A stretch of 14,556 nucleotides of DNA from Candidatus Spyradosoma merdigallinarum (GTDB lineage: Bacteria > Verrucomicrobiota > Verrucomicrobiia > Opitutales > UBA953). This document shows, one piece after another, positions 1 to 7,132 of this stretch. Location: contig DVOG01000052.1 in the NCBI GenBank assembly GCA_018713755.1, positions 1 through 14,556 of the forward strand, written 5' to 3'. Each line of letters begins with the position of its first letter. Positions within the stretch are counted from its first letter, which is position 1. Position numbers and translations under genes: made by a program. The notes beneath the pieces are model-generated. The model was not told the DNA's origin and ran no database searches. It was given only the letters and a program-made list of their open reading frames with translations.

Positions 1-123
1 GATCAGCAGAGAGGCGAGTATCTCTCGATATGTCACACTCTTGTTATTTGTTCCGCGTTTCACGCGGAGCTCGCGGGAACGCGCGACGGATTTGAGTTAA
101 CAACGCCGCGGCGGTCAGGCAGA

Positions 124-1290
124 ATGCCGCGCGAGATGAAAAAACTTTCTCAGAGAGAAAATTCCTGCGCGGCGGGAACATCGGCGTCGCTGTTTCGGCG
201 CTTGACGCGCGCCGTGTTCGGGACGAAAACTCCGGCGGCGGAAGACGCGCTCGATTTCATCGTCGTCGGCCAGGGGCTTGCGGGGACGCTGCTGGCGCTC
301 GAGATGGAAAAGCGCGGGCGGCGCGTTTTGGTCGTCGACGACGGCTGGAAAACGGCGGCGTCGCGCGCGGCCGCCGGCGTGCTCAACCCCGTGACGGGAA
401 TGCGCATCGTCAAAACGCTCGGCGCGGACGACCTCGTTCCCGCGGCGAAGCGGATTTACGCCGCGCTCGGAGCGCGCTTCGGCGAAGCGTTTTTCCGCGA
501 AATTCCCTTTTACCGCTTTTACGCCTCGGAGCATGAGCGGGAAGTCAAGGCGAAGCGCGCGGGCGATCCCGACTACGACGGCTGGCTTTCCGAGGACGTT
601 CCCGCGGGAACGCTCTGCGGCGGCGCGCTCGCGGACAGATTCGGCGGCTTTTTCGTGAAGCGCGCGGGGCGGCTCGACCTTCCGGCGCTGCTTGCGCGCG
701 TCCGCGAGGATTTGCGTTCCCGCGGCGCGCTGCTCGAGGAGAAGTTCGACCACGCGGACGTCGAGATTTCCCGCGCGGGAGCGCGCTGGCGCGGGCGCGA
801 AGTCTCCGGCGGCATCGTTTTCTGCGAAGGCTTCCGCGTGCGCGAAAATCCGTGGTTTTCCCACCTGAAATGGCAGCCGGCGAAAGGCGAATTCATCGAC
901 GTCGAACTCGCGGGAACGGAGGATTTTCAGGCGCAGATTCTAAAGAGCGCCGTCGTCGCGATTCCGCTCGGCGGCTGCCGCTGGCGCGTCGGCACGAGCT
1001 ACGATCGGGAAACGCTCGACGCGGAGCCGACGGACGCGGTCGCGGAACGCCTGCGCCGCGCGTTTTGCTCCGTGTTTTCGCCGCGCGCGGAAACGGCCGC
1101 CGCGAAAATCGTCGCGCGTCGCGCGGGCGTTCGTCCCGCCGTGCAGGGCGCTTTGCCGAAAGTCGGCGCTCACGAAAAATTTCCGAAGCTCTTTCTTTTC
1201 AACGGCTTCGGGTCGAAGGGCGTCACGTGGATTCCGCTTTACGCCGAGCGTTTCGCGGAAAGGCTCTGCGGGAACGCGCCGCGGGGCTGA
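124..1290 (+). CDS. FAD-dependent oxidoreductase, DAO family
   Basis: This is a DAO-type flavoprotein (glycine oxidase/D-amino-acid oxidase superfamily, PF01266-like). The Rossmann FAD motif GQGLAG is at residues 49-54, followed by the acidic end of the second strand (VVDD, 70-73). AAAGVLNPVTG (82-92) and the C-terminal GFGSKGV (361-367) are typical of the uncharacterised branch of the family and probably contact FAD. The substrate cannot be read from the sequence; an amine or amino acid oxidised to an imino product is the family expectation. I use the ATG at 124, but the fold begins only near residue 44, so the first 40 residues are an unusual basic extension or the true start is downstream (ATG 136, GTG 214). 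No clear ribosome-binding site decides this. It converges on the next gene with a 3-bp gap. I see no feature of note in the upstream 123 bp apart from one copy of the octamer. Confidence 0.85.
   Translation: MPREMKKLSQRENSCAAGTSASLFRRLTRAVFGTKTPAAEDALDFIVVGQGLAGTLLALEMEKRGRRVLVVDDGWKTAASRAAAGVLNPVTGMRIVKTLGADDLVPAAKRIYAALGARFGEAFFREIPFYRFYASEHEREVKAKRAGDPDYDGWLSEDVPAGTLCGGALADRFGGFFVKRAGRLDLPALLARVREDLRSRGALLEEKFDHADVEISRAGARWRGREVSGGIVFCEGFRVRENPWFSHLKWQPAKGEFIDVELAGTEDFQAQILKSAVVAIPLGGCRWRVGTSYDRETLDAEPTDAVAERLRRAFCSVFSPRAETAAAKIVARRAGVRPAVQGALPKVGAHEKFPKLFLFNGFGSKGVTWIPLYAERFAERLCGNAPRG
597..612. repeat. Perfect 16-bp palindrome built from two octamers
   Basis: CGTTCCCGCGGGAACG is a perfect palindrome made of two head-to-head copies of the iterated octamer, sharing a central CCCGCGGG. 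It lies inside the oxidoreductase gene, where it encodes the VPAGT stretch. It is the most symmetrical copy in the window, so the element may act as a palindrome or half-palindrome. Its position inside a gene argues against it being a promoter operator. Confidence 0.7.
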
Positions 1291-1293
1291 GCG

Positions 1294-1860
1294 TCAGTTC
1301 TCTTCGTTCCCGTCCTCCGCCGGAGGCGTCCACAGAAACGAGCGCCGGCGGACGAGCAGCGCGCCGTCGGGCGCGAAGACGGAAAGTTCCCACGCGGTCG
1401 GGCGTTCCCGCTTCAGCGTTTTCGGCCATGCTGCGCCGGTCAGCCCGAGGCGGATTTCGCCGACGGGCGCGGCGGAAAATTCCGGCAGTTCGAAAGTCTG
1501 CGTTTGCGCGCCGAGCTTGTCGGGGCGGAAGTAGCGCAGTTCCGCCTTGCTGCCGGCGGGAATGCTGTCGAAAGGTCTGATGCCGAGAATGAGGTAGAGC
1601 CCGTCGCGCACGGCGGGATCGGAGCGCACGACGCAGTTCGCTCCCGTGTTTTCCTCGTCGGTGAAATATTCGGAAATGCGCTTGAAATCCTTTTCGTCCT
1701 TCCAGGAAAAAACCGCGTATTCGATAGGGACGGTCGAGCCGTCGGCGACGGACGGCGGGCTCGGCGGCACGCGGCAGGACGCGAAAAACGCCGCGGCGGC
1801 GAAAAGCGCGCACAGCGTTCCCGCGCGCTTCGACGCGATTTTTTTTCGGGCGGACATCAT
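1294..1860 (-). CDS. Small predicted lipoprotein, unknown function
   Basis: The product has 188 residues. It begins with a basic n-region (MMSARKKIASKR) and a hydrophobic stretch ending FFASC at residues 25-29, a plausible lipobox with the lipidated cysteine at 29, so it is predicted to be exported and membrane-anchored. The mature part is rich in aromatic and charged residues and looks like one small beta-rich domain. I recognise no family. The reading frame stays open upstream to 2139, but that longer version would bury the signal peptide and run through an intergenic hairpin and an antiparallel small gene frame, so I chose the ATG at 1858-1860. A second ATG follows directly. It is the last gene of the minus-strand group after ispA and the 36-aa gene, and it converges on the oxidoreductase. 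Confidence 0.72.
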   Translation of the reverse strand: MMSARKKIASKRAGTLCALFAAAAFFASCRVPPSPPSVADGSTVPIEYAVFSWKDEKDFKRISEYFTDEENTGANCVVRSDPAVRDGLYLILGIRPFDSIPAGSKAELRYFRPDKLGAQTQTFELPEFSAAPVGEIRLGLTGAAWPKTLKRERPTAWELSVFAPDGALLVRRRSFLWTPPAEDGNEEN

Positions 1861-1901
1861 TTTTCCGAAAGAAAAAGAAAGGAAAGCGAGGCGAAATCGC
1901 C

Positions 1902-1942
1902 GCGTTCCCGCGCCGATCCGCGGACGGAAGGCGCGGGAACGC
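1902..1942 (-). terminator. Perfect 13-bp stem from paired octamers
   Basis: GCGTTCCCGCGCC (1902-1914) and GGCGCGGGAACGC (1930-1942) pair perfectly around a 15-nt loop. Each arm contains one copy of the iterated octamer. The hairpin lies 9 bp downstream of the 36-aa gene stop on the minus strand and 41 bp before the lipoprotein start. No run of U follows directly, so it may be a weak terminator or an mRNA-stabilising structure, not a classic intrinsic terminator. Confidence 0.55.
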
Positions 1943-1951
1943 AGCCTCGGC

Positions 1952-2062
1952 TCATTTGCGCTTCTTCGAAGCGGCGATGGCTTCGGCGATGCGCGCTTTG
2001 CAGCGTTTCTGATAAGCCGCGCGGCGGCGACGTTTGTTTTCTTTATTGTATTGCTTGCCCAT
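1952..2062 (-). CDS. 36-residue Lys/Arg-rich conserved small protein
   Basis: On the minus strand a short frame encodes MGKQYNKENKRRRR followed by AAYQKRCKARIAEA and a basic tail ending SKKRK. Sixteen of 36 residues are Lys or Arg, which suggests an RNA- or ribosome-associated peptide. The GKQYNK start followed by KRRRR and a tyrosine plus KR cluster matches my memory of a small hypothetical protein widespread in Verrucomicrobia, but I could not verify this. The gene sits alone between ispA and the lipoprotein, with about 120 bp upstream and a perfect hairpin downstream, so it probably has its own transcript. It contains no copy of the iterated octamer, and its first codons are AT-rich compared with neighbours. 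There is no strong ribosome-binding site. It differs from the ribosomal protein bTHX despite similar size and charge. Confidence 0.72.
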   Translation of the reverse strand: MGKQYNKENKRRRRAAYQKRCKARIAEAIAASKKRK

Positions 2063-2148
2063 AATTTTTCGGTGTTTTGTGAAGGAAAAGAAAATGAAAT
2101 GCGGATCCGTAAAAAAGCAGATTTCGCGCGCTTAGGCAAAGACTAACT

Positions 2149-2174
2149 GCGGCGGGAACGCGCGTTTCCGCCGC
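2149..2174 (-). terminator. Hairpin downstream of ispA
   Basis: GCGGCGGGAA (2149-2158) pairs with TTTCCGCCGC (2165-2174), one pair being a G-U wobble, around a six-base loop CGCGCG. It lies 7 bp after the ispA stop on the minus strand and contains one copy of the iterated octamer. A poly-T run follows only later (around 2115), so intrinsic termination is plausible but not certain. Confidence 0.45.
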
Positions 2175-2181
2175 GGCGCGT

Positions 2182-3066
2182 TCAGTTTTTCCGCTCGAGC
2201 AGCGCGCGGACGAGTCCGGAGAGGAACGCGCCGTTCCCGCCGATTTCGCCGCAGAGCCGCAGCGCGCGCGCCGTGTATTCCGCCGCGCGTTCCCGCGATT
2301 TTTCCAGACCGCACAGCCCCGGATACGTCAGCTTGTGCGCGGCGGCGTCGGCGCGGACGGGCTTGCCCATCGTCGCGGCGTCGGCGGTGACGTCGAGGAT
2401 GTCGTCGACGATTTGAAAAGCCCGGCCCGCGCAGCTCCCGATTTCCCGCGCCTTTTCGAGAAGTGCGGCGTCCTCGCCGCGCGCTCCGAGGCGGAAACCC
2501 ATCGCGAGCGCCGCTTCGAGCAGCGCCGCGGTTTTGTTTTCGTGGATGTAGTCGAGACGCTCCGACGTCATTTCTCCCGCCTCTCCGATCGTGTCTTCGA
2601 CTTGCCCGCCGATGAGCCGGCGCGATCCCGCGGCGTCCGCGAGGTCGGCGACGAGCCCGACCGCGACGGCGGGCGTTCCCGCGTAGGCTTGCGCGAGCAG
2701 GGCGAAGGCGTGCGTCAGCAGCGCGTCGCCGGCGAGCAGGGCGAGGTCTTCGCGGAATTTCTTGTGACAGCTCGGCCGCCCGCGGCGCGTGTCGGCGTCG
2801 TCCATGCAGGGCAAATCGTCGTGAATGAGCGTGTATGTGTGCAGGCATTCCAGCGCGACGCAGGCGGGAAGCGGGTCGAGCTCCGACGGGAACGTTTCCG
2901 CGGCGGCGAGGAGCAGCAGCGGGCGAATGCGTTTCCCTCCCGCGCAGAGGCTGTAGCGCATCGCGCGGTGCAGTTCCCGCGGGCGGGCGTTTTCGTCCGG
3001 AGTCCAGCGCAGGATCGCGGCTTCGACGCGCGCCGCGCCTTCGCGCATTTTTTCGGCAATGTCCAT
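2182..3066 (-). CDS. ispA: Polyprenyl (farnesyl/geranylgeranyl) diphosphate synthase
   Basis: This 294-residue trans-prenyltransferase condenses isopentenyl diphosphate with an allylic diphosphate to make C15 or C20 isoprenoid precursors in the cytoplasm. GGKRIRP (43-49) is the conserved substrate-binding block. The first aspartate-rich motif is DDLPCMDD (83-90), followed by the RRGRPSCHK block. GGQVEDT lies at 152-158, and the second aspartate-rich motif DDILD at 220-224 is followed by GK and KLTYP. The DDLPCMDD form and the length are those of the IspA family of farnesyl diphosphate synthases, but chain length cannot be fixed from sequence. The ATG at 3064-3066 is the first good start, and no ribosome-binding site is visible. 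It is divergent from the DUF151 gene across 129 bp. No dxs or xseB, its frequent partners elsewhere, lies next to it here. Confidence 0.93.
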   Translation of the reverse strand: MDIAEKMREGAARVEAAILRWTPDENARPRELHRAMRYSLCAGGKRIRPLLLLAAAETFPSELDPLPACVALECLHTYTLIHDDLPCMDDADTRRGRPSCHKKFREDLALLAGDALLTHAFALLAQAYAGTPAVAVGLVADLADAAGSRRLIGGQVEDTIGEAGEMTSERLDYIHENKTAALLEAALAMGFRLGARGEDAALLEKAREIGSCAGRAFQIVDDILDVTADAATMGKPVRADAAAHKLTYPGLCGLEKSRERAAEYTARALRLCGEIGGNGAFLSGLVRALLERKN

Positions 3067-3195
3067 ACGCGGATTCTACGGGCGGAAGCGCGGCGTTGAA
3101 AGCGGAAAAAAAAACGGGCGCGGGGAGACGTTCCCGCGGAAGCGCGCGTTTTGTCTTTCAGCCGCGGGCGCGAATCTGTAAGCTCGGCATCGCAC

Positions 3196-3654
3196 ATGAA
3201 CGCAGAAGAGTGGGAAACGCCGACGGGCTTTCATTTTTTCGACATGGCGGACAGTTCGGCGGTTTTCGTCGTCTGCCCGTCGAAGACCTTCGTCGTCCAG
3301 ACGGAACGCGGTCTCGGAGAGCGCCTGCAGCGCGCTCAGGAAGGCCGGCGCAGCAAACGGCCGCTCACGCACGAACTGCTTTCCGACTTTTGCGCCGCGT
3401 TCGACGTGAAGGTCGTCGGCGTCGCTTTTTCGTCCGTGCGCGACGACGTCTACTACGCCGAAATCACGTTGAAAATGAAAAATGAGCTCGGCGAGAAACT
3501 CGTCGTCGTGGACGCGCGTCCGTCCGACGCGCTCGCGCTGGCGTTCGCGGCGCACGCTCCCGTGGTCGTTCTCAAGGAAATGCTCGACCGTTGCCGCGAC
3601 GCCGCGCCGTTGCTGCGGAAGCTGCGGGAACGCGATCCCGGCATCAAATTCTGA
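3196..3654 (+). CDS. Bifunctional nuclease family protein (DUF151/BFN)
   Basis: The protein has 152 residues, a single BFN domain (PF02577-like). The hallmarks are RPLTHELL at 55-62, the strand segment VYYAEITLKM at 85-94, and the signature VDARPSDALALA at 105-116 followed by APVVV. Plant and Thermotoga members have been reported to cut DNA and RNA, but the role in most bacteria is not settled. Many proteins in the family carry a C-terminal UVR domain, which is absent here. The frame is open to 3151, but the start at 3196 fits the beginning of the family domain. The stop lies 7 bp before the dihydrouridine synthase start, so the two are almost certainly one operon. The link to RNA modification is suggestive only. 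Confidence 0.85.
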   Translation: MNAEEWETPTGFHFFDMADSSAVFVVCPSKTFVVQTERGLGERLQRAQEGRRSKRPLTHELLSDFCAAFDVKVVGVAFSSVRDDVYYAEITLKMKNELGEKLVVVDARPSDALALAFAAHAPVVVLKEMLDRCRDAAPLLRKLRERDPGIKF

Positions 3655-3661
3655 ACAGGGC

Positions 3662-4738
3662 ATGTCCGAAAACGCGCCGGAAAATTCGCCGTTCCCGCGG
3701 GCGGGCTTCACGATGCTCGCGCCGATGCAGGACGTCACGACGCTCCCGTTCATGCGGCTGCTCGCGCGGCGCGGCGCGCCGGATTTTTTCGTCACGGAAT
3801 TTCTGCGCGTTTCCGCGACGTCGCCGATCGACGATTCCGTCGCGGAATGTGCGGAAAAAACGCTGCCGCTCACGGGAAAGCCGCTGCTCGTCCAGCTGCT
3901 CGGCGAAGACGTCCCCGCGCTGACGCGCGTCGCGCGGGAAGTGCTCGAACGCTTCGCGGGAACGGTCGCCGGCATCGATTTCAATCTCGGGTGTCCGATG
4001 CCGAAAATTTTTCGCCGCAACGTCGGCGGCGGTTTGCTGCGGGATTTGGAGAAAGTCGAGGAAATTCTCGGCGCGCTGCGGCGCGTCTGCGCGGATTTCG
4101 GCAAGCTTTTCACGGTGAAATGCCGGCTCGGGTTCGAGGACGCGGCGCCGTTCCCGCGGCTGCTTGAAATCGTGCGCGCGAGCGGCGCGGATTTGCTCGC
4201 CGTCCACGGGCGCACGGTGCGCGGGCTTTACCGTTCGCCCGTCGATTACGGCGCGATCGCGTTCGCGGCGGAAAAATCCGCGTGCCCCGTCGCCGCCAAC
4301 GGCGAAATTTCCTCCGTCGCCAAGGCCCGCTTCGTGCGGGAACGCACGCATTGCGCCGGGCTGATGTGCGGCCGCCACGCCGTGCGCAATCCGTGGATTT
4401 TCCGCCAGCTGCGCGAAATGCTCGCGGGAACGCCCGACGGCGAAATTTTCGCGCCTCGGCGCGGCGACGTCTTCGCCTACATCCGCGAATTGGAGGCTTG
4501 CGTTTCCGACGCGGAAGCTTCGCCGGCCCGCGTCGCCGCGCGCATGAAAAAGTTTCTGAATTTCATCGGAACGGGAGCGGACGAAAAGGGCGAATTTCTT
4601 CACGCCGTCCGCCGCGCGGAATCGCCGGACGAAATTTTCCGCATCGCGGAAAAATTCTTTCTCGCGGGAACGCTCGCCGACGAACTTTTTCCGGCGGAAC
4701 CGTTCCCGCAGCTCTGCGCGCGCCCGAACTGCGAGTGA
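3662..4738 (+). CDS. dus: tRNA-dihydrouridine synthase family protein
   Basis: This FMN-dependent enzyme of 358 residues reduces specific uridines in tRNA to dihydrouridine. LAPMQDVT (19-26) starts the TIM barrel. GKPLLVQLLGED (72-83) is typical. NLGCPMPK (108-115) carries the catalytic cysteine C111, followed by the GGGLLRD loop. VKCRLG (152-157), HGRT (183-185 region) and the phosphate-binding NGEI and GLMCGRHAVRNPWIF (233-247) complete the site. The motif set clearly supports the family; the A/B/C subtype is uncertain. The ATG at 3662 has AGGG upstream and directly follows the DUF151 gene. The open frame runs back to 3482 inside that gene, which is not a real extension. Five copies of the octamer encode peptides such as FAGT, LAGT, RERT and PFPR. 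Confidence 0.92.
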   Translation: MSENAPENSPFPRAGFTMLAPMQDVTTLPFMRLLARRGAPDFFVTEFLRVSATSPIDDSVAECAEKTLPLTGKPLLVQLLGEDVPALTRVAREVLERFAGTVAGIDFNLGCPMPKIFRRNVGGGLLRDLEKVEEILGALRRVCADFGKLFTVKCRLGFEDAAPFPRLLEIVRASGADLLAVHGRTVRGLYRSPVDYGAIAFAAEKSACPVAANGEISSVAKARFVRERTHCAGLMCGRHAVRNPWIFRQLREMLAGTPDGEIFAPRRGDVFAYIRELEACVSDAEASPARVAARMKKFLNFIGTGADEKGEFLHAVRRAESPDEIFRIAEKFFLAGTLADELFPAEPFPQLCARPNCE

Positions 4739-4756
4739 GTTTCCCCGCTTGCCCGC

Positions 4757-4781
4757 GGGAACGCGCAGCGTTTTCCCTTTT
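4757..4781 (+). terminator. Intrinsic-type terminator after dus
   Basis: GGGAACGC (4757-4764) pairs with GCGTTTTCCC (4768-4777), with two extra T bases bulged and a GCA loop, followed by TTTT into 4781. It follows the dus stop by 18 bp, uses a copy of the iterated octamer as one arm, and ends at the stop of the convergent pyrF. The T run makes it the best terminator candidate in the window. Confidence 0.5.
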
Positions 4782-5485
4782 CAGCGCGCAAGCTCCGTCC
4801 GAATCGCGCGCGCGGCGGAGACGGGATCGGCGGCTTTCAGAATCGGGCGTCCGACGACGATGAAGCTCGCGCCGGCGTCCGCGGCTTCGGCGGGCGTCAT
4901 CACGCGGCTTTGGTCGTCGAGCGTCGCGGTTTTCGGACGAATTCCCGGCGTGACGAGCGCGATTTCGCCGCCGAGCTCGCGGCGCAGGCAAGGCAATTCG
5001 AGCGGCGAGCAGACGAGCCCGCGCATTCCCGTTCCCGCGGCGAGTTTCGCCAAAAGTTCCACCTGCCGCATCGGCGCGGCGGGAACGCCGATGCCGGCGA
5101 GCTGCTTTTCGTCCATCGACGTGAGCACCGTCACGCCGAGGAGCAGCGTCTGCGGGAGCGCGTCCGCGGCGGCGTCGATCGCGCGGCGCATCATTTCCGC
5201 GCCGCCGAGCGTGTGAATCGTGAGCATGCCGCAGGGCCGCCCGCGCAGGCTTTTAATCGCGGATGCGACGGTGTTCGGGATGTCGTGCAGCTTCAGATCG
5301 AGAAACACGCGGAAGCCCGCGTCGGCGAATTCGTCGACGACGGCGGGCCCGTATTTCAGGAACATCTGCAGCCCGATTTTCACCCAGGAAAGCTCGCCGC
5401 GCAGCGGGGCGAGAAATTTTTTCGCGACCTCTTTGTCTTCGAGATCGACGGCAAGAATGAGTTCCGTGACCATGATGCGCGGCAT
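4781..5485 (-). CDS. pyrF: Orotidine-5'-phosphate decarboxylase
   Basis: This enzyme makes UMP from OMP, the last step of de novo pyrimidine synthesis. The 234-residue length is typical. LAVDLED (11-17) is the first barrel strand. The catalytic tetrad region DLKLHDIPNTV (63-73) holds D63, K65 and D68. Phosphate-binding elements TPGIRP (179-184) and VVGRPI (210-215) are present, with the family motif DQSRVMTP (191-198) between them. Two starts are possible, ATG 5483-5485 or ATG 5471-5473 (MVTELIL), and the shorter one also gives a complete barrel. It is convergent with dus and divergent from comM, with 75 bp between the two starts. No other pyr gene is in the window. Confidence 0.95.
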   Translation of the reverse strand: MPRIMVTELILAVDLEDKEVAKKFLAPLRGELSWVKIGLQMFLKYGPAVVDEFADAGFRVFLDLKLHDIPNTVASAIKSLRGRPCGMLTIHTLGGAEMMRRAIDAAADALPQTLLLGVTVLTSMDEKQLAGIGVPAAPMRQVELLAKLAAGTGMRGLVCSPLELPCLRRELGGEIALVTPGIRPKTATLDDQSRVMTPAEAADAGASFIVVGRPILKAADPVSAARAIRTELAR

Positions 5486-5525
5486 TTTCCGGGAAAGAGT
5501 CCGGGAACGCGAGACGTTTTTTCCG

Positions 5526-5554
5526 TTTACCTGCGCGGGAAATCCCGCTTAACT
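5526..5554 (+). promoter_or_regulatory. Candidate comM promoter with a palindromic spacer
   Basis: TTTACC (5526-5531) and TTAACT (5549-5554) are spaced by 17 bp and match the -35 and -10 consensus only partly (4/6 and 3/6). The spacer contains GCGGGA-AA-TCCCGC (5535-5548), a perfect inverted repeat that could be an operator. If used, transcription would start close to the comM ATG at 5561, giving a nearly leaderless mRNA. This is a weak call. Confidence 0.25.
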
Positions 5555-5560
5555 TCGACC

Positions 5561-7099
5561 ATGTTCGCGATTGTCCATTCCGGCGCGCTCGTCGGCGTCG
5601 AAGCTCTCCCTGTCCAAGTCGAAATGAAGTCCGGGCTGCACGGCGATCCCGGCCTGCGCGTGGTCGGGCTGCCGGACGCGGCGGTGAAGGAATCGACGGA
5701 ACGCGTGACGGCGGCGCTGCTCAACGGCGGTTATTCGCTGACGGACACGCGCACGGTCATCAACCTCGCGCCGGGCGATTTGCGCAAAGAAGGTCCGATT
5801 TACGATTTGCCGATTGCGCTGTCGATTTTGGCGACGTCGAAGCAGATGGATTTTTCGCGTCTGGAAAATTTCGTGATCGCGGGCGAGCTCAGCCTGAGCG
5901 GGAACGTGCGCCCCGTGCGCGGCGGCGTTTCGCTCGCGCTGCTGGCGCGGCGGGAAGGGCGCGGGCTGATTTTGCCGAGGAAATCGGCGGAAGAGGCGGC
6001 GCTCGTGGAAGGCGTGCGCGTTTTTCCCGTGGAGACGCTCTCGGAGTGCGTGAAGCTGCTGAACGGGCAGACGGACGCCGCGCCGCTTTCGCCGGAAAAC
6101 AGCCCGTTTCGGCGTTCCCGCGGGAGCGTCTTCGACGTCGATTTTTCCGAAGTGAAAGGGCAGTTCCAGGTGCGCCGCGCCGTGGAAGTCGCCGTCGCCG
6201 GCGGGCACAACGTGCTCATGATCGGCTCGCCGGGTTCCGGAAAGAGCATGATCGCGAAGCGCATCCCGACGATTTTGCCCGAACCGACGCTCGACGAATT
6301 TCTCGAAATTCTCGGCATCCATTCCGCGGCGGGCGTTTCGCTCGCCGAAGAAGGGCGCTTCTTTTCCCGGCCGTTCCGCAGCCCGCACCACACGATTTCG
6401 GACGTCGGGCTGATCGGCGGCGGGAGCGTTCCCGGGCCGGGCGAAATTTCGCTCGCGCACAACGGCGTGCTTTTTCTCGACGAGTTTCCGGAGTTCAAGC
6501 GTTCCGCGCTGGAAGTGATGCGCCAGCCGCTCGAAGACGGCGAGGTCAGCATTTCCCGCGCTTCCGGAAAAATCACGCTGCCGAGCCGCTTCATGCTCGT
6601 CGCGGCGATGAATCCCTGTCCCTGCGGGTATCTCGGCGACAAGACGCGGCGCTGCCGCTGCTCGCCGGTGCAGATCCAGCGCTATCGTTCCCGTCTGTCC
6701 GGCCCGCTGCTCGACCGCATCGACATTCACGTCGAGGCGCCCGCGCTTTCCGTCGAGGAGCTTCGCGCGGCGGCGCCGGGCGAAAGTTCCGCCGTGATGC
6801 GGGAACGCATTTCCGCGGCGCGGGAAATCCAGAAAGCCCGTTTCGCGGGAACGCCGCTGCGCTGCAATGCGCAGATGACGGCGAAAATGCTCCGCGAAGT
6901 CTGCGCGACGACGGCGGAACAGGGGCTGATTCTGCAGCGGGCGATGGAGCGGCTCGGGCTTTCCGCGCGCGCCTACGACCGCATTCTGAAAGTCTCGCGC
7001 ACCATCGCCGACCTCGCGGGAACGCCCGCGATCGAGACGCCGCATTTGCTCGAGGCGATCAATTACCGCAGCCTCGACCGCAACGCGGCGTATTTCTGA
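5561..7099 (+). CDS. comM: YifB/ComM family Mg-chelatase-like AAA+ ATPase
   Basis: The protein has 512 residues, the usual length. The N-terminal ChlI-type domain contains GLPDAAVKES (36-45) and NLAPGDLRKEGPIYDLPIA (68-86). The AAA+ core has Walker A GSPGSGKS (222-229), FRSPHHTIS (272-280), Walker B VLFLDE (303-308) and the cysteine cluster NPCPCGY with CRC (C353, C355, C365, C367), probably metal-binding. The Mg-chelatase C-terminal helix LSARAYDRILKVSRTIADLAG is present near the end. In Vibrio and Acinetobacter ComM is a hexameric branch-migration helicase needed for integration of transforming DNA, but homologues occur in non-competent bacteria too. The ATG at 5561 fits the family N-terminus (MFAIVHSGALVGVEA); the open frame back to 4910 runs through pyrF and is spurious. 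Confidence 0.94.
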   Translation: MFAIVHSGALVGVEALPVQVEMKSGLHGDPGLRVVGLPDAAVKESTERVTAALLNGGYSLTDTRTVINLAPGDLRKEGPIYDLPIALSILATSKQMDFSRLENFVIAGELSLSGNVRPVRGGVSLALLARREGRGLILPRKSAEEAALVEGVRVFPVETLSECVKLLNGQTDAAPLSPENSPFRRSRGSVFDVDFSEVKGQFQVRRAVEVAVAGGHNVLMIGSPGSGKSMIAKRIPTILPEPTLDEFLEILGIHSAAGVSLAEEGRFFSRPFRSPHHTISDVGLIGGGSVPGPGEISLAHNGVLFLDEFPEFKRSALEVMRQPLEDGEVSISRASGKITLPSRFMLVAAMNPCPCGYLGDKTRRCRCSPVQIQRYRSRLSGPLLDRIDIHVEAPALSVEELRAAAPGESSAVMRERISAAREIQKARFAGTPLRCNAQMTAKMLREVCATTAEQGLILQRAMERLGLSARAYDRILKVSRTIADLAGTPAIETPHLLEAINYRSLDRNAAYF

Positions 7100-7106
7100 G
7101 AAATTC

Positions 7107-7129
7107 TTCCGGCGGGAACGCCCGCGGAA
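7107..7129. terminator. Hairpin between convergent comM and transporter genes
   Basis: TTCC-GCGGG (7107-7116, one G bulged) pairs with CCCGCGGAA (7121-7129) around an AACG tetraloop. The loop and stem together contain one copy of the octamer. It fills most of the 33-bp gap between two convergent stops, so a bidirectional termination role is plausible, though neither side has a clear T run. Confidence 0.4.
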
Positions 7130-7132
7130 AAA

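Noticed and set aside
1..123. tRNA or other RNA gene at the window start
   Set aside because: No cloverleaf or conserved T-loop could be formed; only short imperfect hairpins such as GAGAG/CTCTC.
115..864. Minus-strand 249-residue open frame antisense to the oxidoreductase
   Set aside because: Arg/Ala-rich low-complexity translation opposite a flavoprotein with intact motifs.
1861..2139. Upstream extension of the lipoprotein frame
   Set aside because: It crosses a perfect hairpin and the 36-aa gene in another frame, and puts the lipobox at residue 122.
3151..3182. Promoter for the DUF151 gene (TTGTCT and TGTAAG)
   Set aside because: Spacing of 20 bp and a poor -10 match; not better than chance.
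4910..5560. Upstream extension of the comM frame
   Set aside because: It runs antisense through pyrF; the family N-terminus starts at 5561.
5549..7045. Minus-strand 498-residue open frame across comM
   Set aside because: It is antisense to a clear ComM protein, is Arg/His-rich with no recognisable domain, and is typical of shadow frames in GC-rich DNA.
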